Source: an uncultured Prevotellaceae bacterium
Lineage (GTDB): Bacteria; Bacteroidota; Bacteroidia; Bacteroidales; Bacteroidaceae
DNA: 64,000 nt
Reading direction: 5' to 3'
Assembly (NCBI GenBank): GCA_900320585.1
Contig: ONSV01000001.1
Coordinates: 1-64,000, forward strand
A program made the translations under genes and the position numbers. Below the pieces are notes generated by a model. That model was not told where the DNA came from and searched no databases. It was given only the letters and a program-made list of their open reading frames with translations. Positions 1 to 7,567 of this stretch are shown here, one piece after another (position 1 is the stretch's first letter; every line of letters begins with the position of its first letter).

Positions 1-491
1 GCAGCGGCGTATGCGCTCACGGTCTCGCGGCCGAGTTCCGACATCATCGAGCAGATGTTGATGATTTTTCCCTCACGGCGCTCCATCATCTCGGGGATGA
101 CAGCCGATGAGCAGATGAATGGTCCTACGAGGTCGATATCGATTACCTGCTGGAATTCGGCGCGCTTCATCTCGTGCATGGGGATGCGCTTGATGATGCC
201 GGCGTTGTTGACGAGGATGTCGATGGCGCCCACCTCCTCATGGATCTTCTCCACGAGGGCTTTCACGTCGTCTTCCTTGGTCACGTCGCACACATAGCCT
301 TTCACGTTGTCGATTCCGGCTTCCTTGTAGTTGTTGAGTCCGCGCTCAAGGGCGGCCTCGTTGATGTCGTTGAAAATGATGGTTTTGATACCGGCAGCCA
401 CGAAAGCTTTGGCGATGTTGAAACCGATACCATAGGATGCGCCCGTAATCCAGGCGTTCTTCCCCTCAAGCGAGAATGGATTTGTTGCCAT
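1..491 (-). CDS. kduD: 2-dehydro-3-deoxy-D-gluconate 5-dehydrogenase, 3' part cut by window edge
   Basis: A cytoplasmic short-chain dehydrogenase that interconverts 3-deoxy-hexulosonate intermediates of unsaturated uronate breakdown, using NAD(H). The first 163 residues are visible; the C-terminus lies beyond base 1. They show the nucleotide-binding motif TGASYGIG near residue 16, the NNAG motif, and the start of the active-site region with a serine-rich stretch and SAY. The ATG at 491 fits the family N-terminus. It lies 30 bases after kduI on the same strand, so the two are probably co-transcribed; this pairing is what separates KduD from other dehydrogenases of the fold. Function is inferred from family resemblance and neighbour. 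Confidence 0.88.
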   Translation of the reverse strand, partial: MATNPFSLEGKNAWITGASYGIGFNIAKAFVAAGIKTIIFNDINEAALERGLNNYKEAGIDNVKGYVCDVTKEDDVKALVEKIHEEVGAIDILVNNAGIIKRIPMHEMKRAEFQQVIDIDLVGPFICSSAVIPEMMERREGKIINICSMMSELGRETVSAYAA

Positions 492-521
492 TGATGATTC
501 TTTTTTTGGAGTTTAGGAGTA

Positions 522-1364
522 TTATTTCAAATCTGTAATCAGTGAGAAGTCTTGGTCGCCATAGTCGAGATTCTCGCCACCCATACCCCAGATGAAGGTG
601 TAGTTGTGTGTGGCGGCGGCACTGTGGATGCTCCATTCGGGCGACAGCACTGCCTGGTCGCCGCGCATCCAGATGTGGCGGGTCTCATCTACCTCGCCCA
701 TGAAGTGGCAAACGGCCTGGTCGTCGGGCACCTCGAAATAGAAGTAGGCTTCCATGCGGCGGCTGTGCACGTGAGCAGGCATCGTGTTCCACACGCTGCC
801 GGTGGCGAGTTCGGTCATGCCCATCTGCAACTGGCAAGTGGGAAGCACCTGGTTGACGATCATCTTGTTGATGTTGCGCTCGTTGCTCATCTCCAGACTG
901 CCCATGTGGGCCACCACTGCTTCGGCCTTGGTCACTTTCTTGCAGGGATACTGCTTGTGGGCTGTGGTGCTGTTGAAGTAGAATTTGGCGGGCTTGCTGG
1001 CATCCTTGCTGGCGAACACCACGTCGCGGTCGCCGCTGCCAATGTAGAGTGCTTCCTTGAAGCCGAGCTCAAAGATCTCGTCGCCCACTTTCACGCAGCC
1101 GTCGCCGCCCACGTTGAAGATACCGATCTCGCGGCGGGTGGTGAAGAAAGGTGCCTTCAGGGGGTCGATGGCCTCGAGTTTGAGCTCCTCTTTCACGGGT
1201 TTGGCACCGCCCACGACCATGCGGTCGTACATCGAGTAGACCATGTTCACCTCGTCGTCGGCAAACACTTTCTCGATAAGGAAGTCGCGGCGTATGCGTT
1301 TGGTGTCATAACTTTTTGCGTCCTCAGGATGGGCCGCATAGCGAATCTCATAATTTGTTTTCAT
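522..1364 (-). CDS. kduI: 5-keto-4-deoxyuronate isomerase
   Basis: Converts 5-keto-4-deoxyuronate, released by breakdown of unsaturated galacturonate, to 2,5-diketo-3-deoxygluconate, the substrate of KduD. The 280-residue protein is the usual family length and starts MKTNYEIRYAAHPEDAKSYD. The metal-binding cupin half is visible in the stretch with MPAHVHSRRMEAYFYFEVP, which carries the histidines and glutamate expected for zinc, and in WSIHSAAATHNY. It has no signal peptide, so it is cytoplasmic. A good promoter lies 53-83 bases upstream, and kduD follows in the same direction. The pair implies that pectin-type uronates are used. Confidence 0.95.
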   Translation of the reverse strand: MKTNYEIRYAAHPEDAKSYDTKRIRRDFLIEKVFADDEVNMVYSMYDRMVVGGAKPVKEELKLEAIDPLKAPFFTTRREIGIFNVGGDGCVKVGDEIFELGFKEALYIGSGDRDVVFASKDASKPAKFYFNSTTAHKQYPCKKVTKAEAVVAHMGSLEMSNERNINKMIVNQVLPTCQLQMGMTELATGSVWNTMPAHVHSRRMEAYFYFEVPDDQAVCHFMGEVDETRHIWMRGDQAVLSPEWSIHSAAATHNYTFIWGMGGENLDYGDQDFSLITDLK

Positions 1365-1416
1365 AAAAGTATATAGTAGTTTATTGTAAGAATAGACAGT
1401 TGCGCGGATTCATCAG

Positions 1417-1447
1417 CAAAGATACTGCAAATCGTGGTCAATTCAAA
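1417..1447 (-). promoter_or_regulatory. Bacteroidetes-type promoter of kduI-kduD
   Basis: Read on the minus strand there is TTTG (1444-1447), a 19-base spacer, and TATCTTTG (1417-1424), matching the Bacteroidetes -33/-7 consensus. It leaves a leader of roughly 45 bases before the kduI ATG. Confidence 0.75.
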
Positions 1448-1498
1448 ATAAAAACTGTTATTTTTTTGCCAAATCGGGCTGGCTCTTCGGTAATGGGC

Positions 1499-1525
1499 AA
1501 AAAAAATGGGGCTCCGCCGAGTCCC
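1499..1525 (-). terminator. intrinsic terminator in the kduI upstream region
   Basis: Bases 1508-1514 pair with 1519-1525 (seven positions, one A.C mismatch on the minus strand) around a 4-base loop. On the minus strand this is followed by A and a run of eight T. It lies between two minus-strand promoters. Confidence 0.6.
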
Positions 1526-1563
1526 TTTCCTTGTTAACCTTAAATCTAATACTATGAAAAACA
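1499..1563 (-). ncRNA. candidate short terminated RNA upstream of kduI
   Basis: A promoter at 1569-1600 and an intrinsic terminator at 1499-1525, both on the minus strand, enclose about 65 bases with no convincing gene. The RNA would carry a conserved-looking AT-rich stretch (about 1526-1560, including TTAAGGTTAAC) and then the terminator hairpin. It could be an independent small RNA or an attenuated leader of kduI. The ends are predicted, not measured. Confidence 0.4.
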
Positions 1564-1568
1564 CACTG

Positions 1569-1600
1569 CAAAGATATTTACATTTTTCTATTTACGCAAA
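1569..1600 (-). promoter_or_regulatory. upstream minus-strand promoter
   Basis: TTTG (complement of 1597-1600), a 20-base spacer, and TATCTTTG (complement of 1569-1576). It has the same architecture as the kduI promoter but lies about 150 bases further upstream. The 353-base gap between dsbD and kduI (1365-1717) holds this promoter, the candidate RNA and its terminator, the kduI promoter and the dsbD hairpin; I see no gene in it. Confidence 0.65.
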
Positions 1601-1653
1601 TGGTTTTTGACAAAATTATTCAAACCTGGCGTTTTCTTGACTTATATCAATTA

Positions 1654-1695
1654 CGCCTCCTTTCCGACTGTTTTGTGTCAATCCGAAAGGAGGCG
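1654..1695 (-). terminator. hairpin after dsbD
   Basis: Perfect 11-bp inverted repeat (1654-1664 with 1685-1695) around a 20-base loop, starting 22 bases past the dsbD stop codon. It has no good T run on the minus strand, so it may protect the mRNA end rather than terminate by itself. Confidence 0.45.
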
Positions 1696-1717
1696 GTGCC
1701 AAAAAGCGAGGCGATTG

Positions 1718-3811
1718 TTAGCGCTTCTTGTATTTGTCGAGTCCTTCGCCGAGGAATTTCAGGTAGTCGTCCACGTCTTCCTTGTAGCTGAACGAGCGGG
1801 CGAGTGGGTTGCCGTCGTTGTCGACGAGCACATAGAGAGGCTGGGTGAGGTAGCCAAACTTCATTTCCTCGAGGTAGCTCCATTTGTCGCCGATGGTGCG
1901 CAGGGTGCGTTTCTTGCCGTTGTACTCCACCTCTACGGGTTGGTCGAGCGGCGTCTTGTCGTCGACGAAGAGCGAGATGAGCACATAGTTTTTGTTGAGC
2001 TTGTCGGCCACGGTGGGGTCGGTCCACACGGCTATCTCCATCTTGCGGCAGTTCACGCAGCCGAATCCGGTGAAGTCGAGCATCACGGGCTTGCCAGTGG
2101 CCTTGGCGGCGGCCATGCCCTCCTCATAGTTGGTGTAGGCGGCGCGCACTTCCTTGGTGTTCAGGTTGAAGTCCTGTGTGTAGAGTGGTGGTGCGAAGGC
2201 GCTCACGGCGCGGCAGGGTGCGCCCCACAGTCCGGGCAGCATGTAGATGGAGAAGGCGATGGAAATCAAGCCGAGCATGATACAGGGCACGGGCATGGCC
2301 TTGTCGTTGCCTTGGTCGCTCTGGAACTTCAGTTTGCCGATGAGGTAGAGGCCCATGAGCAGGAATATGGCTATCCACAGCGACAGGAACACCTCACGGT
2401 CGAGTAGGCGCCATCCGTAGGCCAGGTCGGCCACTGAGAAGAATTTCAGCGCGAAGGCCAGTTCGATGAATCCCAGCACCACCTTGATGGTGTTCATCCA
2501 CGAGCCCGACTTGGGGGCTTGCTTGAGCCAGGTGGGGAAGAGGGCGAAGAGGGTGAAGGGCAGGGCCAGGGCGATGGCGAAGCCGAGCATGCCGATGGCC
2601 GGACCCAGCCAGTTGCCCGAGGTGGTGGTCTCCACGAGCAGAAGTCCGATGATGGGGCCGGTGCACGAGAAGCTCACGAGCGTGAGGGTGAAGGCCATGA
2701 GGAAGATGGAGAGCAGGCCGCTGGTCTCCGAAGCCTTGTTGTCCACCTTGTTGGTCCACGACGAGGGCAGCGTGAGCTCGAACCATCCGAAGAACGAGAG
2801 GGCGAACACCACGAGCAGTGCGCAGAAGATGAGGTTGAACACGGCGTTGGTGGAGAGGGCGTTGAGGGTCTGCGCGCCGAAGAGGGCGGTCACCAGCAGT
2901 CCGAGTGCCAGGTAGATGACGATGATGGAGATGCCGTAGGTGATGGCGTCGCGGATGCCTTTCTTCTTGTCCTTGCTGCGTTTCAGGAAGAAGCTAACGG
3001 TCATGGGGATGATGGGCCACACGCAGGGGGTGAAGACGGCGAGCAGACCGTAGAGCAGTCCCATGAGGAAGATATAGAGCCACGAGCGGTCGGAGATGTT
3101 TCCGCCGTTGAGGGCCTTCAGTTCATCGACGGCGGGCTGCCACCATTTGTCTTGCGACGAGGCGACGAGGGCAGAGTCGACCACGGCGGGCATCGCTCCG
3201 GCCAGGGTGTCGGCCTTGGTGGTGTCGGTGGCGCTCACGAGGGCAGCGGCACCAACAGTGGCGGCGTCGGCAGCGGTGGTGGCAGCGGGCTCCTCCTTGG
3301 CGGGCTCAGCGGCGGGAGCTTCCTCGGGCCCGTTGCCCGAGTATTCGAAATCCACCGTCGAGGGGGGCATGCACATCTCGTCGTTGCAGGCACCATACTC
3401 CAGATAGCCTTTGATGTTGTAGGTCTTGGCTGTGATCTTGTATTTCTGGGTGAAGGTCACGGCATTCTCGAAGTAACTCAGGCGCATGCCGAAGATGGGG
3501 TCGTCCTCGCTGATTTCCTTGCCCTGCTTCATCAGGGCGCCCATGGGCTGTGCGCCCTCGGCCTTGTCGGTGTGCATCACGGCAGGCTGCGGACCACCTT
3601 CGGGGATGTTGGTGGAGTAGACGTGCCAGCCCTTGTCGATCTTGGCGGTGAACACCACGTCGACCTCGGTGGGCGACACTTGCTTTTGCTGCACGGTGAA
3701 CTTCACGGGCATCTCTTGTGCGCTGGCAGCCGTGAAGAGAAAGAGGGTCAGGAGAAGCAAGAGGCACCTTGACACGGAATGGTGCTTGCTGCTGTTGTGA
3801 TATTGGTTCAT
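1718..3811 (-). CDS. dsbD: DsbD-type thiol:disulfide interchange protein
   Basis: An inner-membrane protein that passes electrons from cytoplasmic thioredoxin to periplasmic thiol proteins. The 697 residues give a signal peptide (cleaved near ASAQ, about residue 31), an N-terminal DsbD-alpha-like domain to about residue 150 with EYGACNDEMCMPPS, and an acidic/alanine-rich linker. A multi-helix domain follows, with the two buried cysteines in FTPCVWPIIPM and FSCTGPIIG. The C-terminal thioredoxin domain has CVNC at about 585-588. The start at 3811 was chosen because it opens directly into the signal peptide; the frame stays open upstream only because it shadows the next gene. The neighbouring upstream gene ends 23 bases away, so they may share a transcript. 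Confidence 0.9.
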   Translation of the reverse strand: MNQYHNSSKHHSVSRCLLLLLTLFLFTAASAQEMPVKFTVQQKQVSPTEVDVVFTAKIDKGWHVYSTNIPEGGPQPAVMHTDKAEGAQPMGALMKQGKEISEDDPIFGMRLSYFENAVTFTQKYKITAKTYNIKGYLEYGACNDEMCMPPSTVDFEYSGNGPEEAPAAEPAKEEPAATTAADAATVGAAALVSATDTTKADTLAGAMPAVVDSALVASSQDKWWQPAVDELKALNGGNISDRSWLYIFLMGLLYGLLAVFTPCVWPIIPMTVSFFLKRSKDKKKGIRDAITYGISIIVIYLALGLLVTALFGAQTLNALSTNAVFNLIFCALLVVFALSFFGWFELTLPSSWTNKVDNKASETSGLLSIFLMAFTLTLVSFSCTGPIIGLLLVETTTSGNWLGPAIGMLGFAIALALPFTLFALFPTWLKQAPKSGSWMNTIKVVLGFIELAFALKFFSVADLAYGWRLLDREVFLSLWIAIFLLMGLYLIGKLKFQSDQGNDKAMPVPCIMLGLISIAFSIYMLPGLWGAPCRAVSAFAPPLYTQDFNLNTKEVRAAYTNYEEGMAAAKATGKPVMLDFTGFGCVNCRKMEIAVWTDPTVADKLNKNYVLISLFVDDKTPLDQPVEVEYNGKKRTLRTIGDKWSYLEEMKFGYLTQPLYVLVDNDGNPLARSFSYKEDVDDYLKFLGEGLDKYKKR

Positions 3812-3834
3812 TTCTATTAACAGGTTGGGTTTTC

Positions 3835-5078
3835 TTATTTCTTGTGGGTCATGATATCGAGCACGTAGCGGTCGGTCACGTCCATGCCCCGGCTGCCAAT
3901 GGCAGTGAGGTTGCGGATGCTCTGGTCCACGTCGTCGTCGATGATGCCTTCTACCGAGGTCACGTGCTTGTGCTGTATGGCGAGCATGGCGCTCAGCACG
4001 GCCGTGCCTACGCCGGTGGTGAGTTTCAGGGCGCAGCTGGGCTTGGCGCCGTCGCAGATCATGCCGGTGAGGTTGGCTATCATGTTCTTCACGGCCCAGC
4101 ACACCTCGTCGTAGCCGCCACCCATCAGCAGGGTGATGCCGCAGCTGCTGCCGGTGCTGGCCACCACGCAGCCACAGAGGGCCGAGAGCGACCCGAGGCT
4201 CTGCTTCATGTAGATGGCGGCCAGGTTGCTGAGGGTGAGGGCGCGGATGAGCTCCTCCTCGGTGTTGTGGTTCTCCTCGGCAAACACCACCACGGGCATG
4301 GTGGCGCAGATGCCTTGGTTGCCGCTGCCGCTGTTGCTCATCACGGGTATCATCGCACCGGCCATAAGATGCTGTCGCCCATGATGCCACGTCCCAGCGG
4401 ACTACACAGCGTCTTGCCCAGCTGGTGGCCGTAGTTCTCACGCAGGCCGTCGGCCGAGGCGGCCTCGTTGAGCCGCTTGGCCTCGAGGATGAAGCGGATT
4501 TCATCGATGTCGGTGGTGGTGGCGAAGTCAAAAACCTTACGCAGGGTGAGCGGCACGCAGGTCTGCTCATCGTCTTCCTGCACATGGTGGCGCTCGTCGA
4601 GCAGCACGTCGCCGTCGAGCCGCAGATAGGCGAAATGGGTGTGGTGACCCTTGATGATGGCTTCCGACTCATGCCCTTCTCCCAGGCACAACACCCGGAT
4701 GTAGAGCTTGTCGGGGTCTTCCTCCTCAAGGGCGATGTCGATGCGTCCCTCGTCGATGAACTGCCGGCCGCGGGCCACCGCCTCTTTGTTGCTGTCCTTG
4801 AGCACCTCAAGCAGGTATTCCGACTTCCCGATGAGCACACCCAGGGCCACGGCGATGGGCAGGCCTATCATGCCGGTGCCTGGGATTCCCACGCCCATGG
4901 CGTTCTTCACGATGTTGGCGCTCAGCCTCAGCTGCACCCGCTCGGGTATGGTGCCGAGCAACTCACGGGCCTTGGCCACGCAGAGGGCCACTGCTATGGG
5001 TTCGGTGCAACCCACGGCGGGCACCACCTGTTCGTGCATCAGGCGGATAATCGATTCTCTTTCTTCCTTGGGCAACAT
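3835..5078 (-). pseudogene. L-cysteine desulfidase / UPF0597 (CyuA/YhaM-like), broken by an internal frameshifting deletion
   Basis: The family binds a 4Fe-4S cluster and splits cysteine or serine to pyruvate. Two pieces in different frames match its two halves. The first, from the ATG at 5078 to about 4363, contains GCTEP, GIPGTGMIG and ends GRGIMGDSIL. The second, about 4360 to 3835, begins MAGAMIPVMSNSGSGNQG and contains SALCG and CDGAKPSCALK. Intact homologues have about 15 residues (ending in SDAR) between these blocks. Here only two stray bases separate the last good codon from the ATG of MAGAM, so a segment has been lost out of frame. It could be a true pseudogene or an assembly or sequencing error. 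Conserved residues are otherwise intact, so any loss is recent. Confidence 0.75.
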
Positions 5079-5121
5079 AACAATATGATAATGTGTCTTT
5101 TTCGTGTGAAATACCAAAATG

Positions 5122-5129
5122 CAAAAATA
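5122..5129 (-). promoter_or_regulatory. -7 element upstream of the broken desulfidase gene
   Basis: TATTTTTG on the minus strand, 44 bases before the ATG. No clear TTG lies at the matching -33 distance, so support is partial. Confidence 0.4.
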
Positions 5130-5168
5130 GCAAATCTTTATTTATTCCATAACTTTTGGCTAAAAAAA

Positions 5169-5199
5169 ATTGTGGAATGGAAAAAAAGTACTACCTTTG
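5169..5199 (+). promoter_or_regulatory. Bacteroidetes-type promoter of greA
   Basis: ATTG (5169-5172), a 19-base spacer, and TACCTTTG (5192-5199). Transcription should start near 5204-5206, giving a leader of about 105 bases before the greA ATG, unusually long for this window. Confidence 0.7.
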
Positions 5200-5232
5200 C
5201 ATCGAAAAATCTATACAATACCAAAATTCTGC

Positions 5233-5275
5233 TGAATTCCGACAACTGATAATTGTTGGGATTCATCATTTTTTT
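5233..5275 (+). terminator. intrinsic terminator inside the greA leader
   Basis: Bases 5233-5245 pair with 5253-5265 (13 pairs, two of them G.U) around a 7-base loop, followed three bases later by seven T (5269-5275). It lies between the promoter and the greA start, so many transcripts could end here as RNAs of about 70 bases. Confidence 0.55.
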
Positions 5276-5311
5276 GTTGCAAAATCGATTAACTTTAAAA
5301 ACCATAACATC

Positions 5312-5776
5312 ATGACTTACATGTCACAGGAAGGCTATGACAAGATGATAGCCGAACTCACACGCTTGGAGTCGGTGGAGCGTCCGAAGGCCTCTGCTGC
5401 CATCGCCGAGGCGCGCGACAAGGGCGACTTGAGCGAGAATTCCGAGTATGATGCCGCCAAAGAGGCCCAAGCCCATCTCGAGGATAAGATCAACCGTCTG
5501 AAACTGGCCATCTCCGAGGCCAAGATCGTGGACGTGTCGCGCCTGAGCTCGGATGCCGTGCAGATTCTCTCGAAGGTGGAGATGACCAATCTCACCACCA
5601 ACTCGAAGATGTCGTACACCATCGTGAGCGAGAACGAGGCCGACCTCCGTGCCGGCAAGATCTCCATCAAGACTCCCATTGCCCAGGGCTTGCTCAACAA
5701 GAAGGTGGGCGACGAGGTGGAAATCAAGATTCCACGTGGCACCATCCGTCTGAGAATCGACAAAATTTCTATTTGA
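5312..5776 (+). CDS. greA: transcript cleavage/elongation factor GreA
   Basis: Binds the RNA polymerase secondary channel and triggers cleavage of backtracked RNA so that paused complexes restart. The 154-residue protein is close to the usual length. The N-terminal coiled coil includes the highly conserved stretch ARDKGDLSENSEYDAAKEAQ, whose acidic tip residues coordinate the catalytic magnesium. The C-terminal globular half includes SENEADLRAGKISI, TPIAQGLL and KVGDEVEI. The ATG at 5312 gives the family start MTYMSQEGYD; upstream in-frame ATGs would add residues no homologue has. The HIT gene follows two bases later, so the two form an operon. Confidence 0.97.
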   Translation: MTYMSQEGYDKMIAELTRLESVERPKASAAIAEARDKGDLSENSEYDAAKEAQAHLEDKINRLKLAISEAKIVDVSRLSSDAVQILSKVEMTNLTTNSKMSYTIVSENEADLRAGKISIKTPIAQGLLNKKVGDEVEIKIPRGTIRLRIDKISI

Positions 5777-5778
5777 TT

Positions 5779-6171
5779 ATGAGTATATTCTCCAAGATCG
5801 CGGCTGGCGAGATTCCCAGCTACAAATGTGCAGAGAACGAGAAGTTCTATGCCTTCCTTGACATCAACCCGCTCGTGAAAGGCCATACGCTGGTTATTCC
5901 GCGCCGTGAGGTGGACTACATCTTCGACCTCGACGACGACGAACTGGCAGAGATGACCGTCTTCGCCAAGCGCGTGGCAGTGGCCATCAAGAAAGCCTTC
6001 CCATGTGTGAAGGTGGGCATGGCTGTATTAGGGCTTGAGGTGCCTCACGCCCATATCCACCTCGTGCCGATGCAGAGCGAGAAAGACATGTTGTTCTCCA
6101 ACCCCAAACTGCAACTTTCTCAAGAGGAGTTCGAGAATATCGCGGCGAGGATCCGCGAGGAGTTCAAATAA
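5779..6171 (+). CDS. HIT (histidine triad) family nucleotide hydrolase
   Basis: A 130-residue cytoplasmic protein of the Hint branch, which hydrolyses adenosine phosphoramidate-type substrates. It begins MSIFSKIAAGEIPSYKC, typical of the family, has GHTLVIPRREV in the middle, and carries the histidine-triad motif HAHIHLVP near the C-terminus; the central histidine is the nucleophile. The ATG at 5779 is used instead of a TTG two codons earlier. It sits two bases after greA, and its stop codon lies within the end of the opposing manC gene, so the two genes overlap tail to tail by eight bases. Confidence 0.93.
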   Translation: MSIFSKIAAGEIPSYKCAENEKFYAFLDINPLVKGHTLVIPRREVDYIFDLDDDELAEMTVFAKRVAVAIKKAFPCVKVGMAVLGLEVPHAHIHLVPMQSEKDMLFSNPKLQLSQEEFENIAARIREEFK

Positions 6172-6180
6172 ACTCCTCGC
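6155..6180. terminator. hairpin shared by two overlapping convergent gene ends
   Basis: Perfect 10-bp inverted repeat (6155-6164 with 6171-6180) around a 6-base loop. It contains the stop codons of both the HIT gene (6169-6171) and manC (6164-6166). It lacks a T run, but its position suggests a bidirectional terminator or mRNA-end stabiliser. Confidence 0.5.
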
Positions 6181-7264
6181 CAAGGCGCACTTGCACCTCG
6201 TTGACGAACTTGCGTATTTGTGCTGATGAGTCGCTTTTCTTGCAGACCATCAGCACATTTTCGTTCTCTACCACGATATATCCGTCGAGGTCGCTGAAAA
6301 CGCCAAGCCGGCCCTTCGGCAACTTGATGATGTTGTCGGTGCAGTTCTCGAGTATCACGTTGCTGTCGAGAACCACGTTGTCGCCCTCGCCATGGCTCTC
6401 GGCCTCGTAGATGGAGTGCCAGGTGCCCAGGTCGGCCCATCCGAAGTCGCACGACATCACATAGGCATCGTCGGCATGCTCGAGCACGCTGTAGTCAATC
6501 GAGAGGTTGGGGAAGAGCGAGAAGTAGTCCCACACCAGCTGGGCCTCGTCCTTGATGTTGGCGTTGTCGAACGAGAAGCCGTCGAGCTCTATCTGCTTGA
6601 ACACGGCGGGCATGGCAGCTTTCGAGTGATGGAGCAGGTGGCGCACGTTGGAGACGAAGATGCCGGTGTTCCACAGAAACTCTCCGCTGTCCATGAACAC
6701 CTGGGCGAACTCGCGCTCGGGTTTCTCGCTGAACGACTTGACGTTGTGCAGATGGCATTCCATGCTCTCATCGCCCATCTGTATGTAGCCGTAGCCGGGC
6801 TCGGGACGTGAGGGGCGCACGCCCATGGCGATGATGCCGTCGTGGCCCGACACGAAGTCCAGCGCGTCGTTCATGCAGCGCTCGAAGGCCTCCTCGCCAA
6901 TGATGGCCTGGTCGGACGGGATGATGATCACGTTGGCGTCGGCGCAGTGGCTCAGAATGCGGTAGCAGCCCCATGTCACGCTGGGGGCCGTGTTGCGGTT
7001 CACCGGCTCGCCCAGGAAATTCTCCTCGGGAAGCATCGGCAGCTGTTCGCGCGCGATGGGCTGGAACTCATCGTTGGTAGTGACGAAAATATTCTCTATG
7101 GGGATGATTTTGGATATCCTGTCGTAAGTCTGTTGGAGTTGGGTGCGTCCGGTGCCGAACAGGTCGATGAACTGCTTGGGGTATCCCATACGGCTGCAAG
7201 GCCACAGCCTCTTTCCTCTTCCGCCAGCCAGAATCACACAATAATTCTTCGTATTGATGGGCAT
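6164..7264 (-). CDS. manC: mannose-1-phosphate guanylyltransferase
   Basis: Makes GDP-mannose from mannose 1-phosphate and GTP, feeding fucose, capsule and glycoprotein glycan synthesis. The 366-residue protein begins with the nucleotidyltransferase signature LAGGRGKRLWPCSRMGYPKQ. It has the product-site region GVRPSRPEPGYGYI, then FSEKPEREFAQ and WNTGIFV, and the family block CDFGWADLGTWHSIYE. It is the single-domain form, without the isomerase domain of bifunctional enzymes. The ATG at 7264 places the signature within the first 30 residues. It stands alone, facing away from the tRNA gene, with a plausible promoter about 30 bases upstream. Confidence 0.92.
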   Translation of the reverse strand: MPINTKNYCVILAGGRGKRLWPCSRMGYPKQFIDLFGTGRTQLQQTYDRISKIIPIENIFVTTNDEFQPIAREQLPMLPEENFLGEPVNRNTAPSVTWGCYRILSHCADANVIIIPSDQAIIGEEAFERCMNDALDFVSGHDGIIAMGVRPSRPEPGYGYIQMGDESMECHLHNVKSFSEKPEREFAQVFMDSGEFLWNTGIFVSNVRHLLHHSKAAMPAVFKQIELDGFSFDNANIKDEAQLVWDYFSLFPNLSIDYSVLEHADDAYVMSCDFGWADLGTWHSIYEAESHGEGDNVVLDSNVILENCTDNIIKLPKGRLGVFSDLDGYIVVENENVLMVCKKSDSSAQIRKFVNEVQVRLGEEFI

Positions 7265-7292
7265 ATCTTCTCTTAGATTTAAAATTAGCGCA

Positions 7293-7323
7293 CTAAATTA
7301 CGATATAATAACGGCATAAACAA
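7293..7323 (-). promoter_or_regulatory. possible promoter of manC
   Basis: On the minus strand there is TTG (7321-7323), 20 bases, and TAATTTAG (7293-7300), one base off the -7 consensus. Spacing is right but the match is imperfect. Confidence 0.35.
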
Positions 7324-7349
7324 GTTTTTAGTGTTTTTTCATGTAAAAA

Positions 7350-7380
7350 TTTGCCGTTTCGGAAAATAATCGTAACTTTG
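7350..7380 (+). promoter_or_regulatory. promoter of tRNA-Leu
   Basis: TTTG (7350-7353), exactly 19 bases, and TAACTTTG (7373-7380), a full consensus match. The tRNA begins 11 bases after the -7 element, leaving a very short 5' trailer. Confidence 0.8.
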
Positions 7381-7391
7381 CACCGCAAAAA

Positions 7392-7473
7392 GCCCAGATG
7401 GCGGAATCGGTAGACGCGCTGGTCTCAAACACCAGTGGGGCAACCCGTGCCGGTTCGACCCCGGCTCTGGGTA
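7392..7473 (+). tRNA. tRNA-Leu (anticodon CAA)
   Basis: The cloverleaf can be drawn by eye. The acceptor stem pairs 7392-7398 with 7466-7472 (one G.U at the end). The anticodon stem CTGGT/ACCAG encloses the 7-base loop CTCAAAC with anticodon CAA, which reads UUG. There is a long class II variable arm, and the T arm contains GGTTCGACCCC. Discriminator A is at 7473. The following bases are CCG, so CCA is not encoded and must be added. It has its own promoter and terminator. Integrase arm-like repeats begin about 50 bases downstream. Confidence 0.95.
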
Positions 7474-7480
7474 CCGCAAG

Positions 7481-7516
7481 CACCTTGTAAGTTGTTGATT
7501 TACAAGGTGTTTTTAT
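7481..7516 (+). terminator. intrinsic terminator of tRNA-Leu
   Basis: Perfect 10-bp stem (7481-7490 with 7500-7509), 9-base loop, then five T and more T after an A. A strong Rho-independent terminator. Confidence 0.85.
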
Positions 7517-7521
7517 TTTGG

Positions 7522-7554
7522 GGTGTACAAATGGTGGAACAATGGTGTAACATT
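7522..7554 (+). repeat. three tandem 11-bp repeats, integrase arm-site-like (set 1)
   Basis: GGTGTACAAAT, GGTGGAACAAT and GGTGTAACATT lie end to end at 7522-7532, 7533-7543 and 7544-7554. Eleven-base periodic sites just downstream of a tRNA resemble arm-type binding sites of tyrosine recombinases. Confidence 0.6.
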
Positions 7555-7567
7555 TTGGTTTTTTTTA

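Noticed and set aside
1361..1564. Possible 67-residue gene upstream of kduI
   Set aside because: It runs through a terminator and a promoter, has no recognisable features, and is better explained as a non-coding leader region.
3812..4840. Upstream extension of the dsbD frame
   Set aside because: The frame is open, but its residues are arginine/serine-rich noise overlapping the desulfidase gene. The signal peptide starts at 3811.
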